A stretch of 64,000 bases of DNA, from the IMG/VR virus record IMGVR_UViG_3300010430_000004, positions 62,001 to 126,000 of that record; one strand, 5' to 3'. The notes beneath the pieces are model-generated. The model made no database searches. It saw nothing but the letters and a program-made list of their open reading frames with translations, and was not told the origin of the DNA. The position numbers and the translations under genes are program-made. Source of the DNA: a virus. This document shows, piece by piece, positions 10,201 to 17,700 of the stretch (positions are counted from its first letter, which is position 1; the number at the start of each line of letters is the position of its first letter).

Positions 10201-10828
10201 TGAAGAAGCTATTTTTGTAGAAGAAGGTGTTAAATATACTGGTTACAAATTCATACATACCATGGGTATCGATCCTGGAAATAGCACTTTAATGAATCTT
10301 ATATTTGACAGCCAAGATCAAGTAGAAAAAATAAACAATATTGGTGTTGTTTCGGCAAATACTATTAATAAACTTAATTTTGAAACAGCCATTAAAAATG
10401 GTCTAGATAGTTACAGATTTTCAACTGGTTTAATAGCAGAAACAAACAGAATAGTTTACGGTGATCCTAGAGATAACCAAACATATCCTGGAGTTGCTGC
10501 TGCTGGTGCTGAGATTTTCATTAATGGACCTCTTGTTAAAAAGATTCAAGTGTCAGTTGACATTAGAGTTAAAACAGGTATTCCATTTACTTCAATAGCA
10601 GAACAAGCTAGAAACGCTATTTCTGCTCTTGTAAACTCTAACGACATAGGAAAAGCTATTGCAATTTCGGATATAGTTGGTGTTGTTAGGCAAATACCTG
10701 GAGTGTTGTCTATAGCTATAAGTAGCCCACAGTATGACCCAGCTAATGATATCATTGCTGTTCAGCCTGCTGAGAAAACACTAATACTAGATGATATTAA
10801 TGATATCATTGTAAGCGAAATTGGATAA
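4268..10828 (+). CDS. Giant baseplate J-like wedge protein with repeat insertions
   Basis: 2186 residues. The first 330 residues carry the baseplate-J pattern: a helical N-terminus, 'RTVPAGTVVSAPAV' near 188 and 'ERDESLRARIKQSRL' near 271. The last 190 residues have the J-type C-terminus ('TSIAEQARNAISALVNSN' and 'SDIVGVVRQIPGVLSIAIS'). J/gp6-type proteins link wedges round the baseplate and drive sheath contraction. Typical members have about 350-660 residues; here roughly 1600 residues of beta-rich modules are inserted between the halves. A 'GD-x-hydrophobic-x-I ... N-x-G-x-F-x-V' module recurs at about residues 710, 1135, 1505, 1660, 1745 and 1935. A module at 1778-1895 also occurs in the giant fibre. 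The gene follows the gp25 fusion and ends 2 nt before the next baseplate gene. Confidence 0.85.
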   Translation: MAKSPEVKSFEQILSEALASYESRHGANDNNIGGAKLSFLESVAQMVYRTTGDTFQILKDRSVDRAKGEALKDIALEEKVSILSATPATGPVTIIDTSFDKIATKIYAGSIAQNLPNVGKLFVEVSDASLFPTAGSIYIGRGLNTVEGPIAYSSTTQVGGYWRINLDAPLTKYHNISEPVILSQGGTRTVPAGTVVSAPAVGASDDILFSVTENVTLLDGENQITNVKVVSQKTGVKNNVPKGAITSFPSEPFAGASVLNEIKFDTARNTERDESLRARIKQSRLSKGLGTPIAIKNATRGAKATDESATVTSNEMVTGDVDKTVLFIDNGEAYEEKSTGVGLEIIVESALGGEDSFQLSTGGRQTQVAKAFIETTLSSPFAINGGDVLAVLVGGVAYEHAFKATDFVSEGAATAFEVVASINANSAIEFQGTTSEDGEKVVLQAKEEDDEYIQITTPSNVIAGNAGDTMGFPINEIETIRIYKNNKPLNKNGRSAVLRTENQIDWSNAIANGDTLVLSIDGTPEQTYTFTDADFIAEGSHTTASSTNTLASWISVINDKVTGITAEVDGTQIKITSNLGAKTRAAISINPTSTLVTKGMFTTNQGLISQGLEADFKISRNTSQLKLFTPLDPGDRLTAGSSFTNGNVESNPILGGTLSFPTDASIWVNFDDPDSAVIKTGLIAGTQMNVTKEAGNVLRFESTTAGVFANVEVGDYVIIWSEEFAATNRGEFVVTAKTSDYLDFKVTSLEYALAAVEALVSYSEGIVVLRSKEVPQKFTISAGVKNINTVAEELNNQFTMGEVLVDNDEILIFVTNTKGSQGSVHIVTFDSAGKNLNFVEDTLDASIISQIASYDNQTLEGSFPLFIHGKFTSEDAAYPPNDYIDTIDIDTDITAQDPNNLVNILSPYNTINDVLGEDEHTQIKTQSATTLTVEQNALIKRIRTEDRYAILSPLNFGFEDEVVAVLDEDASNRSFKIPMTRTITTNTTATLSSNTFNAYDTDNGPTASLEDSFGSLFNFSNYKALMQAKNVLDPSGDENSILYKSVIWGAGGEKYKIGYTYPTAPNAPILSTVVVRDEVDIKISIKSGNSVTTSIDGTTEWNVSITPNTPVAGTDQVTYTYTGTGTAPNLAPLTGGEYVNIKETSGFNVLNKGIFRVSDEVGFTPTATSFSIVRANGEAIAETDAPTLVAAAIVFYLSDTTTALEVKDYIDANLSDYIAATLLDDNGTSGAGEINRSTYEESGFTFSEVYLLDGVNWVLMNDLSSSPQFTFKRNLNFISGGGYAFNDGEVVKLIPTTFSQLNEFLNTLSVTGFSTLGTVKLTNRDEALELGTQVLGSAGAIQIIGGSGNKVVSPVINQSVEIDNQYIKTSLGAAATSGINPDQWVKLVALDNQNKITNFSNVNRIKITPNTPTANKSLIQISNSQDGERHFGAPRRFVRDRGRTFKVEFQGSLVCISHDGISASPAFQKEVELNDAAGGTISVFRGINSNLATYVIESGLATFKAMDHGDFLTVSGLSDSENNGTFKVIQISSDGLTATVRNPDAVNSLPDATITITNNANITSDTFSVNGTSLVEGVDFAAGVDDEATAANLAAAIAVIVGVTAVADTNIITVTSDTQGVIVPISYTDSGSGVAATVSDPQLTGETFADANLVGNAEIREGDTVIFGSPFNILNQGRHRVIRTYNDSIYIENDKAVEEMVDIVDNLISTGADATTEYDVLNNNEFMRIQWTGTGTEPDLGLLKVGDILTIGTDFNAANQGEFAIVKPKSAQSEITRVTTVPSTEITTGTHFLLNNAGDVIEYYVWYNKNGGGGDPGLAGKTGVEVAITLVDTDEEIATKTKNLLDPLGDFTVGLQSNVLTITTVGKNFTTNSADGDIGGNFLVETLQEGNVTYVDLINPGFATETGITVSDVFETHRPSFKVYEYEASVENDVFSIASDYFNENNIGTWTIEEVLDRDTIIVSGNMTALDETPLLSNEEAIFVEEGVKYTGYKFIHTMGIDPGNSTLMNLIFDSQDQVEKINNIGVVSANTINKLNFETAIKNGLDSYRFSTGLIAETNRIVYGDPRDNQTYPGVAAAGAEIFINGPLVKKIQVSVDIRVKTGIPFTSIAEQARNAISALVNSNDIGKAIAISDIVGVVRQIPGVLSIAISSPQYDPANDIIAVQPAEKTLILDDINDIIVSEIG

Positions 10829-10830
10829 TA

Positions 10831-12495
10831 ATGGCGACCATTGAAGAAGAAATACAAAAAGAATACGAAAGGTTAAGAAAATATCTTAACCCTTCAATTA
10901 AGGGTCCAGAAGTGGATGCTATTCTTTATGGTGTTGCCGCCATGAGTCGTGGCCTTATACACAACGTAGAAGCTGTACACGATCAATTATATATAGTCTC
11001 TGCTACTGGGAAATATCTCGATCAAAGACTAGCAGATTATGGCCTAATTCGTCCAGGCTCAGTTGGTTTATCTGATGAAATTTTTAAAGAAATCGGAATC
11101 GAAGTAATCAACAGAAAACAAGTAAGAGATCTTATACATATATTATTAAGAACAATGTATGGAGAAGAATTTACAAATGCTACTATTAGGGCAAATACTC
11201 TTGAACCTTACAATTTAAATGATGGTGATGATCTTATTCTTTCAATAGATGATAGTGATCCTATTATTGTAAAGTTTACCACTGATCAATTTTCAAATAT
11301 AAATGCTGCTACTGCTCAAGAAGTTGCTGATGCAATAACCAAAGAGATTAGAAAGCAAGGACTAACAGGTTCTGGTGTAGCAAAAGACGATGGCCTTGGT
11401 GGGTATGTAATTTTATTTTCAGACACTTCAGGTCCATCATCTACTATAAAAGTTCTTGGTGGACGTTCACAAAACGAATTTAAATTTGATCAAATCAGAC
11501 CTACCAGTGGAGATGCTTCCACTCAATGGACCATTGAACAACAGCCTTCTGGTACAACTCGTGCTACGTGGACTGCTGGTGCCAATCCAAATATAGGAAA
11601 AGTTAAAGTTGGAGACTATGCTAATATTTTTGGTTCAGCCTTTGACGATAACAATAAAGGTACTTTTAATATACTAGAAGTCAAGGGTGGAACTGTTGGA
11701 AATGCCTATGTAGAGTATGATAATCCATTAGGCATAAATGAAATTCAATTACAAGGTACACCGGATGGGTTTTTGTTTTTTAATCCTGAACGCAAAACAT
11801 TAAATAGCAAATTACGCTTTGCTGCTGCTTATCAGTCAGAAAGTAGGTTACTTGAGGTGTTCTTACCAGCAGTAACAAAAGTTGTTAGAAGAGACAGAGA
11901 AGGCGCTTCACATCTACATGACCCGACCGCTGCAGGATATGTACCTAACGATGGTACTTTCCCAGGTCCTTATCTTTTTGATCTTAGCAAGAACTATGTT
12001 ATTGGTGATGTAGCAACTACAAACGATGATGAACTTAATAATGGTTCTAATAATGTTTTTCAAGTAGCAGACTCTTCACAATTTCCAGATGAACAAGGAA
12101 GCTTAGTTTTTGGTTTTGGAACTTCGCATGAAGAGGGTCCAGTCCCTTATATTGCTAGACCTTCAAATAATTCACTTATGATTAGCCCTGCTTACAAATT
12201 CAAAAAAGTACACCCAGCTGGAACAGATGTTTCTTTTATTATTCAAAATAGCCCATATATTCCAGCTAAAGACGGCACGGATTATCCTTTTTATATTACA
12301 GACAGTATATCAGGCAGATTATATGCTGAAGAATTGATTAAAACAGTAGCTGCCACTGGTATTCGCTTAGTTATTACTATACTTTACCCCAATGATATTG
12401 GGCTTGGTAAACATGGCACTCCTTTTTCTGAAAAAACAGAAGTATGGGGTGACGATGGTTGGGCAAAACCTTTTCAAATAAATGAGGATGAGTAA
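10831..12495 (+). CDS. Second baseplate J-like protein
   Basis: 554 residues. The N-terminus ('LYIVSATGKYLDQRLADYGL') resembles the start of baseplate-J proteins, where a helical region ends in a G-x-YLD motif. Residues about 115-205 form a beta module, and residues 255-300 contain one copy of the 'VGDYANIFGSAFDDNNKGTF' module that is repeated in the preceding 2186-residue protein. The C-terminal part ('SISGRLYAEELIKTVAATGI') looks like a J-type C-terminus. It probably forms part of the baseplate wedge or its attachment to the tail hub. It overlaps the following gene by one base (TAATG). Confidence 0.75.
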   Translation: MATIEEEIQKEYERLRKYLNPSIKGPEVDAILYGVAAMSRGLIHNVEAVHDQLYIVSATGKYLDQRLADYGLIRPGSVGLSDEIFKEIGIEVINRKQVRDLIHILLRTMYGEEFTNATIRANTLEPYNLNDGDDLILSIDDSDPIIVKFTTDQFSNINAATAQEVADAITKEIRKQGLTGSGVAKDDGLGGYVILFSDTSGPSSTIKVLGGRSQNEFKFDQIRPTSGDASTQWTIEQQPSGTTRATWTAGANPNIGKVKVGDYANIFGSAFDDNNKGTFNILEVKGGTVGNAYVEYDNPLGINEIQLQGTPDGFLFFNPERKTLNSKLRFAAAYQSESRLLEVFLPAVTKVVRRDREGASHLHDPTAAGYVPNDGTFPGPYLFDLSKNYVIGDVATTNDDELNNGSNNVFQVADSSQFPDEQGSLVFGFGTSHEEGPVPYIARPSNNSLMISPAYKFKKVHPAGTDVSFIIQNSPYIPAKDGTDYPFYITDSISGRLYAEELIKTVAATGIRLVITILYPNDIGLGKHGTPFSEKTEVWGDDGWAKPFQINEDE

Positions 12496-12923
12496 TGTCA
12501 CAATCCATAGTAGTAAAAGGAGCAGATGTAAAAGTCTATATGAATGGCGAAGTTGTACCAGAGGTTCAAAAAATTAGCTATGCTATAAACTATGGCGAGC
12601 AAGAAATATATGGAATAGATCAAGTATTCCCTCAAGAAATTGCTGTAACAAAAGTGTCAGTAGCTGGATCTATATCGGGATTTAAAACAAAATATTCCGG
12701 TGGACTTCAAGCAAAGGCCCTACGACCATTGATATTTGATGTACTAAACGCACCATACATCAGCTTAAGAGTGGTGGATAGATCTACTGGTGAAGATATC
12801 ATTTATATTCCTAGCATTAAAGTTTCAGATGAGACTATGGGTGCTGCTGCTAAGGGAATAGTAAATCTTAGTTTTAAATTTAAAGGTATTATGCCTTTTA
12901 ATCCTCTTGACCGAAATTCTTAG
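12495..12923 (+). CDS. Tail-tube-like virion protein
   Basis: 142 residues, beta-rich, with no signal peptide. The alternation 'KGADVKVYMNGEVVPEVQKI' and 'EITVTKVSVAGSISGFK'-like strands resembles the single-domain beta-barrel of tail-tube and tube-initiator proteins, which often lie beside baseplate genes. The family was judged from the strand pattern only. It is the last + strand gene of the baseplate block and its end overlaps the convergent minus-strand gene by 26 bp. Confidence 0.5.
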   Translation: MSQSIVVKGADVKVYMNGEVVPEVQKISYAINYGEQEIYGIDQVFPQEIAVTKVSVAGSISGFKTKYSGGLQAKALRPLIFDVLNAPYISLRVVDRSTGEDIIYIPSIKVSDETMGAAAKGIVNLSFKFKGIMPFNPLDRNS

Positions 12924-13086
12924 AAATTTTTCTAATACACCAAGCACAAATCGCTGAATAAGAAACACCTATGCTGGCTGTCCAGAATATACCAAACGTA
13001 GGTGTAAATTCAACCATTAATGGAATTATAAAAATTAAAGAAATAAAGAAAAGTCTATCTAGCCAATTAAGCTTATTCTGGCTCAT
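12898..13086 (-). CDS. Small two-helix membrane protein
   Basis: 62 residues from the ATG at 13086; a GTG at 13098 would add four residues. Two hydrophobic spans (about 14-30 and 34-52) separated by a short turn, with charged ends, make this a small inner-membrane protein. The start lies inside the previous minus-strand gene (14 bp overlap), so translation is coupled. Size and topology would fit a holin or antiholin partner of the neighbouring 107-residue membrane protein, but nothing proves this. Confidence 0.55.
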   Translation of the reverse strand: MSQNKLNWLDRLFFISLIFIIPLMVEFTPTFGIFWTASIGVSYSAICAWCIRKISKNFGQED

Positions 13087-13396
13087 CGCTAGAGCCACTT
13101 AAATCTAAGCTTTTTTCAGAAAGATTGATTTTAACTCCATCAAGCCTTCTGAGCCTATAAAATATAAAAGTAGAAAACATAAGCATGGTAGGCATTATAG
13201 TGGCGGTCATGTAGTCACCTTTAATAGTCATCATAACAGAAGATACCATTATAGTTAAAAAGGCTGTAAAGAAACCAATATAAAACATCATAAGAGTAAC
13301 TGAAGGCTTGCCACGTACAGGGTCATGTACAAACGGCCAGTTCATACCTTTTTTGCACCACTTTTCCCATCTTTCCATTACATCTGCAAAGCTCAT
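13073..13396 (-). CDS. Membrane protein, possible holin
   Basis: 107 residues with a basic amphipathic N-terminus ('MERWEKWCKKGMNWPF'), two membrane spans (about 35-57 and 64-82) and an acidic cytoplasmic tail. A strong ribosome-binding site (AGGAG, 8 nt before ATG) and an AATCTTTAT element just upstream suggest its own late transcription start. Holins have this size and topology, and no other strong holin candidate lies beside the endolysin, but the assignment is inference. Confidence 0.6.
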   Translation of the reverse strand: MSFADVMERWEKWCKKGMNWPFVHDPVRGKPSVTLMMFYIGFFTAFLTIMVSSVMMTIKGDYMTATIMPTMLMFSTFIFYRLRRLDGVKINLSEKSLDLSGSSDEPE

Positions 13397-13410
13397 AATA
13401 ATCTCCTACA

Positions 13411-13419
13411 ATAAAGATT
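13411..13419 (-). promoter_or_regulatory. Candidate late-promoter element AATCTTTAT (minus)
   Basis: The minus strand reads AATCTTTAT in the 24-nt gap between two minus-strand genes, immediately before the ribosome-binding site of the 107-residue membrane protein. Same core as the other late-motif copies. Confidence 0.4.
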
Positions 13420-13420
13420 A

Positions 13421-13669
13421 CTAGAACTCCCATCTATATGAAATATATTTCTTATCTATAGCATTTGCCAATATAAGAGTATTCACTATCAATACTTTTT
13501 GGGTAGGAGATATTCCCTTTGTTATTCTTTTTTCATATTTTTTAATATTTTCATCTAGCCCAGCTTCTCTGGAATAGGATATAGCTAATTGATTCAAAGC
13601 CCTGTCTTGATCAGGGCTAGGTGTAATTGATATTCCAACTGCTAAAGAAAGTGTAACTATTTCGAGCAT
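13421..13669 (-). CDS. Hypothetical protein, possibly secreted or membrane-anchored
   Basis: 82 residues. A moderately hydrophobic N-terminus ('MLEIVTLSLAVGISITP') could be a weak signal or anchor; the middle is charged and helical. No family is recognised. The start lies inside the end of the 59-residue gene at 13657-13836, consistent with coupled translation within the minus-strand operon. Confidence 0.5.
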   Translation of the reverse strand: MLEIVTLSLAVGISITPSPDQDRALNQLAISYSREAGLDENIKKYEKRITKGISPTQKVLIVNTLILANAIDKKYISYRWEF

Positions 13670-13836
13670 TTACAAGATTTACACTTGCCTTGTCTTAGCT
13701 TTAAAAGTTCATTTTGAAGCTTTGTATCAAGAGCATAAAATCCCTTGTCATCGATCACTTTGTTTATAAGGACTTTATTTTTCTCTTGTTCTTCAGCAAA
13801 TCTGATTTTATTACCTAATTTTTCAAAAAATTTCAC
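13657..13836 (-). CDS. Small protein with C-terminal Cys cluster
   Basis: 59 residues from a GTG start. The GTGA junction overlaps the stop of the upstream gene by 3-4 bp, and its end overlaps the next start by 13 bp, which is the usual spacing in this operon. The protein is charged and helical ('MKFFEKLGNKIRFAEEQEKN') and ends in CKSCKC, a possible metal-binding or redox cluster. Without it there would be a 165-nt hole in an otherwise seamless operon. Confidence 0.6.
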   Translation of the reverse strand: MKFFEKLGNKIRFAEEQEKNKVLINKVIDDKGFYALDTKLQNELLKLRQGKCKSCKCSK

Positions 13837-14234
13837 TCTTCATCCTTTTCGCTAACAACTCCATCCACAGTGGCTGGATTGTATTTTTTCATAGCAGTTT
13901 TATTGTCGCACTCAAGGTTGCTACATTTTCTGCTATAATATACGCCATGTGGTAGATTCATCAATCTGATTTCCATAATACCACCACCACAGGTGTAGCA
14001 TTCCCATCTACTCTTGGCTTTGTTGTACTTTTTATTAATTTTTATTTGTTCTTTATCTTCTTCTATTTGCCTAGCTACTAGATCCTGAAGGTCTGCCAAT
14101 CTCTCAGAACTGGTGGCCCTACTTAGTTGGCTTCTTAATGAAGAAATCTGCCTTTTAAGTTTTTTAATAGTTTCCCTAGCTCTTTGAAGTTCATTAAGTT
14201 CTTTCTCGCCGTGAATTCTTCTACCTTTTGACAT
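13833..14234 (-). CDS. Coiled-coil zinc-ribbon protein
   Basis: 133 residues. Residues 8-70 are a charged coiled coil ('ELQRARETIKKLKRQISSLR'). Residues 79-109 hold a four-Cys zinc ribbon (C79, C82, C104, C109). The start has an AAAGGA ribbon-strength ribosome-binding site and lies 100 nt inside the end of the upstream gene in another frame, an unusually long overlap for this genome. Function is not recognised; such architecture suggests nucleic-acid or protein binding. Confidence 0.6.
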   Translation of the reverse strand: MSKGRRIHGEKELNELQRARETIKKLKRQISSLRSQLSRATSSERLADLQDLVARQIEEDKEQIKINKKYNKAKSRWECYTCGGGIMEIRLMNLPHGVYYSRKCSNLECDNKTAMKKYNPATVDGVVSEKDEE

Positions 14235-14383
14235 TGTGTATCCTTTTTAGAACCATCTTTATTAAAGATTTCGGTTTTTCCTGATTTGGTGAAAAATACT
14301 GCAATATATTCTTTTCCCATATATTGCACTACACCTCTGTCACCGTTATAGTCTACAATGTCATTTTCTATAAATTTTAACAT
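14135..14383 (-). CDS. Hypothetical small beta-barrel-like protein
   Basis: 82 residues. The N-terminal 35 residues ('NDIVDYNGDRGVVQYMGKEY') look like a small SH3/KOW-type barrel; the C-terminus is basic and helical. It has a good GGAGG ribosome-binding site and its start overlaps the upstream gene by 7 bp. The last 100 nt also encode the start of the zinc-ribbon protein in a second frame. Confidence 0.5.
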   Translation of the reverse strand: MLKFIENDIVDYNGDRGVVQYMGKEYIAVFFTKSGKTEIFNKDGSKKDTQCQKVEEFTARKNLMNFKELGKLLKNLKGRFLH

Positions 14384-14601
14384 CCATGAGCCTCCGTCAA
14401 TTTAATAATATCCTCAAACCATTTGCTTATTTTGTCATGGTCGGCATTTTCTTTCTTAACCCTTAATTTGTGTGAGATTTGGCAATTATCTATATATTCC
14501 CAAACCTCATATCCAGGAGCTACATCTATTTGCAACATATTTATATCTCCTGCATTGGCTTGAATTGCCATAAACGATATTAATAACAGTAGTTTTTTCA
14601 T
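14377..14601 (-). CDS. Small secreted protein
   Basis: 74 residues with a clear Sec signal peptide ('MKKLLLLISFMAIQANAG', cleavage after ANA). The mature part is about 56 residues with two Cys. First gene of the seven-gene minus-strand operon, with an ideal GGAGG site and a promoter-like sequence directly upstream. A periplasmic role such as lysis or exclusion is possible but not shown. Confidence 0.65.
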   Translation of the reverse strand: MKKLLLLISFMAIQANAGDINMLQIDVAPGYEVWEYIDNCQISHKLRVKKENADHDKISKWFEDIIKLTEAHGC

Positions 14602-14618
14602 AATTCCTCCATATTTTC

Positions 14619-14647
14619 AATATAGCATGAATTTGCCAAAAAAGCTA
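14619..14647 (-). promoter_or_regulatory. Phage promoter, looser copy (TAGCTT-N17-TATATT)
   Basis: On the minus strand TAGCTT (14642-14647) is followed after exactly 17 nt by TATATT (14619-14624), with ATGC immediately before the -10. This matches the three + strand promoters at 38416, 48708 and 55843 except for two substitutions. The start codon at 14601 lies 18 nt past the -10. Confidence 0.55.
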
Positions 14648-14667
14648 CTAAATTTTGTACAGTAATT

Positions 14668-14676
14668 AATCTTTAA
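14668..14676 (+). promoter_or_regulatory. Candidate late-promoter element AATCTTTAA
   Basis: AATCTTTAA in the 139-nt divergent gap before the giant fibre gene; a second copy (AATCTTTAT) lies 37 nt downstream. Two tandem copies before the longest gene would fit strong late expression. Confidence 0.35.
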
Positions 14677-14704
14677 TTAAAGAATAATAAATGTTATAAA
14701 AGTA

Positions 14705-14713
14705 AATCTTTAT
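14705..14713 (+). promoter_or_regulatory. Candidate late-promoter element AATCTTTAT
   Basis: AATCTTTAT 27 nt before the ATG of the giant fibre gene, followed by a TAGAGGAA ribosome-binding site. Context (TTTATA just downstream) is close to the copy before 1644. Confidence 0.45.
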
Positions 14714-14740
14714 AATATAGACGCTTTATAGAGGAATTAA

Positions 14741-17700
14741 ATGTCAGTTAAACGTAGAGTAAATTTTGTAAACCAGATGCGTGTCGATGTTCCAGCTATG
14801 AAATCGATAGAATCTGGAATTAGTAATGATTTCGATGAGTTACTCAACGCTCTTGTAACTGGAGAAAATAATAGTTACGTTATTAGAGGTTTTAACGTAA
14901 ATATGACAGGAGCTATAGGCTCTGCTGCATCGGGTCTTCAGATGCTTGTTGAAGATTCTGCTATTCTTCACGGCTCTTCAAATGAGTCCGGTACATTTTT
15001 TGTAGTCCCTTCTGGAACTGCACCGCAAATTCTCAATTCTGTAACAAATACACGAGTAATCGGATCTTTTACTCCAGGCGCTCAAAACTATATAAGTCTC
15101 GAATTTGTTAGACAAGTAGATGACACTACTACTGGTCAAGTATATATATGGAATCCTGCCAATAAAAACGAAACAACTAAAACTATTCCTTTAGCAATTA
15201 CAATGGATTACAACCTAGTAATTGGAACTACCCAGCCAGCCAGCAATTCGTTGCCTATGGCTCTAGTTACTACTGATCTTAGCAATAACGTTGTAGACAT
15301 TACAAACATCAAACCAAACCTTTTAGGTCTTGGCCGTGGTGGAGCTTCCCCTGATCCCACATATTCTTATCCTTGGACAGATGGAAGAGAACCAAATGCT
15401 CTAACTTCTAGCAATTCCCTAATTGACCCATTTAAAGGTGGAGATCTTCAGCTTCAAAACTTGAAAGAGTGGATGGATGCTGTTATGTCTCGTTTCAAGG
15501 AAATCTTTGGAACACCATACTGGACTAGTGCAAATGCTTCAGGATCATTGGCCTCTCTTAGGCAAGATCTAGCAAATACCATTTTTACTGGCCGTGGAAC
15601 AGTTACCCATAGTGACACTGTTGCTGGACAAATTAACTGGTCAAATGATCTAAGTGCCGTGGTTATTGGTTCAGACATTAAATATGTTATTACTGCCAAT
15701 CCTGCCACTACAGATATTACTCTTGCCGATAATGATGTTGCTTATATTACTCTCGTAAGAGATGAAGACATTACACCAAATCTTATCTTTACCAATGCCA
15801 GCCAAGTAGTTACTTCTGTTGGTGCTATCCCATGGACAAGTGGTTTACAAGCCGGAGATTTTGTCAAAACTGCAACTGCTTCAGCTGCTCTATATTATGA
15901 AATTTTAACCGTTGACTCCCCTACCCAAGTAACTTTGGTTGAGGCTTATGCTGAAACTGATACTGGAGCTGTTGGGGTTCAATCACAATACGCTTTTGGT
16001 GGATATGAAACCAATCCCTCTCCATCTACTGATAGACATATAAAAGTTGCCCAAAGAGACCAAGTTCCTTTTGGTGAAAATATTTACTGGGTACTTTTAA
16101 GACAAGACAATGGTGGAAGTGTACCTAGAGTTTATGCTCGTTTTATTGGAAAAGAATTAGAGCAAGGTGAAACTCAAGACATTAACGATGGAACGCCTCA
16201 AGCAGTCCTAGATTATATTGGCTCATTCAGCGAATCTGATTCTGGACCAGACTATGGTCAAGCATATACGCCTCTAGTTGCTGAAGTAAGCACTATCACA
16301 GCTGTAGCAGCTTCTGACATTACTAGTGGGCAAAGATTTTCATTAAATGCTTCAAACGACATTGAACAATACTATGGTTGGTTTAACAAAGATGCTGCTG
16401 GTGGAGACCCTACACCTTCAGGTTTAACTGGTATTGAAATTCCAGTAACTACAGGTGACAACCAATTAGTTGTTGCTGCTGCCATTCAAGCTGCTGTTGA
16501 TGCTATTTCTGATTTTAATGCTGTAGATAATTTAAACGGTACAGTTACAATTACCAACGATGATGCTGGTGCTACAACTAATGCTGCAAACGTTGATGTT
16601 GGTGGAGCTTTTGCTATCGCTATTGATGTTGAAGGTACTGGAGATAGAAACAGATACGTTATTGACGAAGAAAATTTAACCAAAGGAATCAAAACTCTAG
16701 ACAAAGCTCTTGGTTTACTTCAAGATGCTATTGACGATTTGCCCTGGAAAGGCACTGCTATCAACTTTGCTGCCCTTCCTAGTAGTGGTAACTCTGATGG
16801 TGATGTTAGACTTGTATTAGATACTCGTGTTGCATATCACTGGGATGCTTCACAAAGCCTTTGGCTGCCACTTACAGGTGGATCTGGCCTCAAATTAATT
16901 GGCGGTGGAACAGTTTCATTAACTAAAGTTAAAGAACTTGTTGGTACAATAGAGCAGTTAGTTAACACTGCCAGCATTAATAATCCTAATCAAAATAACT
17001 TTACCGCTCAAACATTTACCCCTGCTGTAGACACTACTGTTAGTGCTGTTGAGCTTTTATTCTGGGGAGCTGGTTCAGCTCCTGTTGGAACAGTTACTTG
17101 TGAAATTTGGGGCACTGATGGTTCTTCTGAACCAGATGAAACAAATATTTTAGCTACTTCTACTCCGTTAGATGTAACTGGTATTCCTGATTTTGTAGAT
17201 GATATTAGACAATTTACCCTTACTGCACCAATCACGTTAACTGCTGGAACAACTTATGCTATAGTTTCTAACACAGACAATATGACTGGTGGATTTATTA
17301 GATATAGAGGATCTACTGCAAATCCTTATGCTGGTGGATCGGTCTTTGCTCAATCAAGTCCCCCAACTGGTGCTTGGTCAAACCCAGGCGGTGGAGCTTA
17401 CGATCTTTGGTTTAGAATCTTAGAAGAGCAAGATGCTCAAGAAGTTATTTATAACTCACCTAATGCTTCTCCTGATCAGTTTTTTGCTCCAAATAATAAC
17501 TATAGAATGGGTCAGAACTTTATTCCACCTGAAAGTGGAAATTTAACATCTGCTTCTTTATTTTTAGCAGGATCAGGTTTCTCAGGTTCAGGATCGATAA
17601 AAGCAGAATTATATGACACAAGTGGAAACAATCCAAATACTCTTATAGCTACTTCTACTAATACTGTAGATCCAACTACTCTTCCTAGTCACCCATCTGC

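Noticed and set aside
14623-14646. A + strand TAGCAT promoter for the giant fibre gene
   Set aside because: TAGCAT is present at 14623 on +, but at 17 nt the -10 is TACTAA and there is no ATGT before it; the pattern on the minus strand is better, and the + copy follows from partial symmetry.
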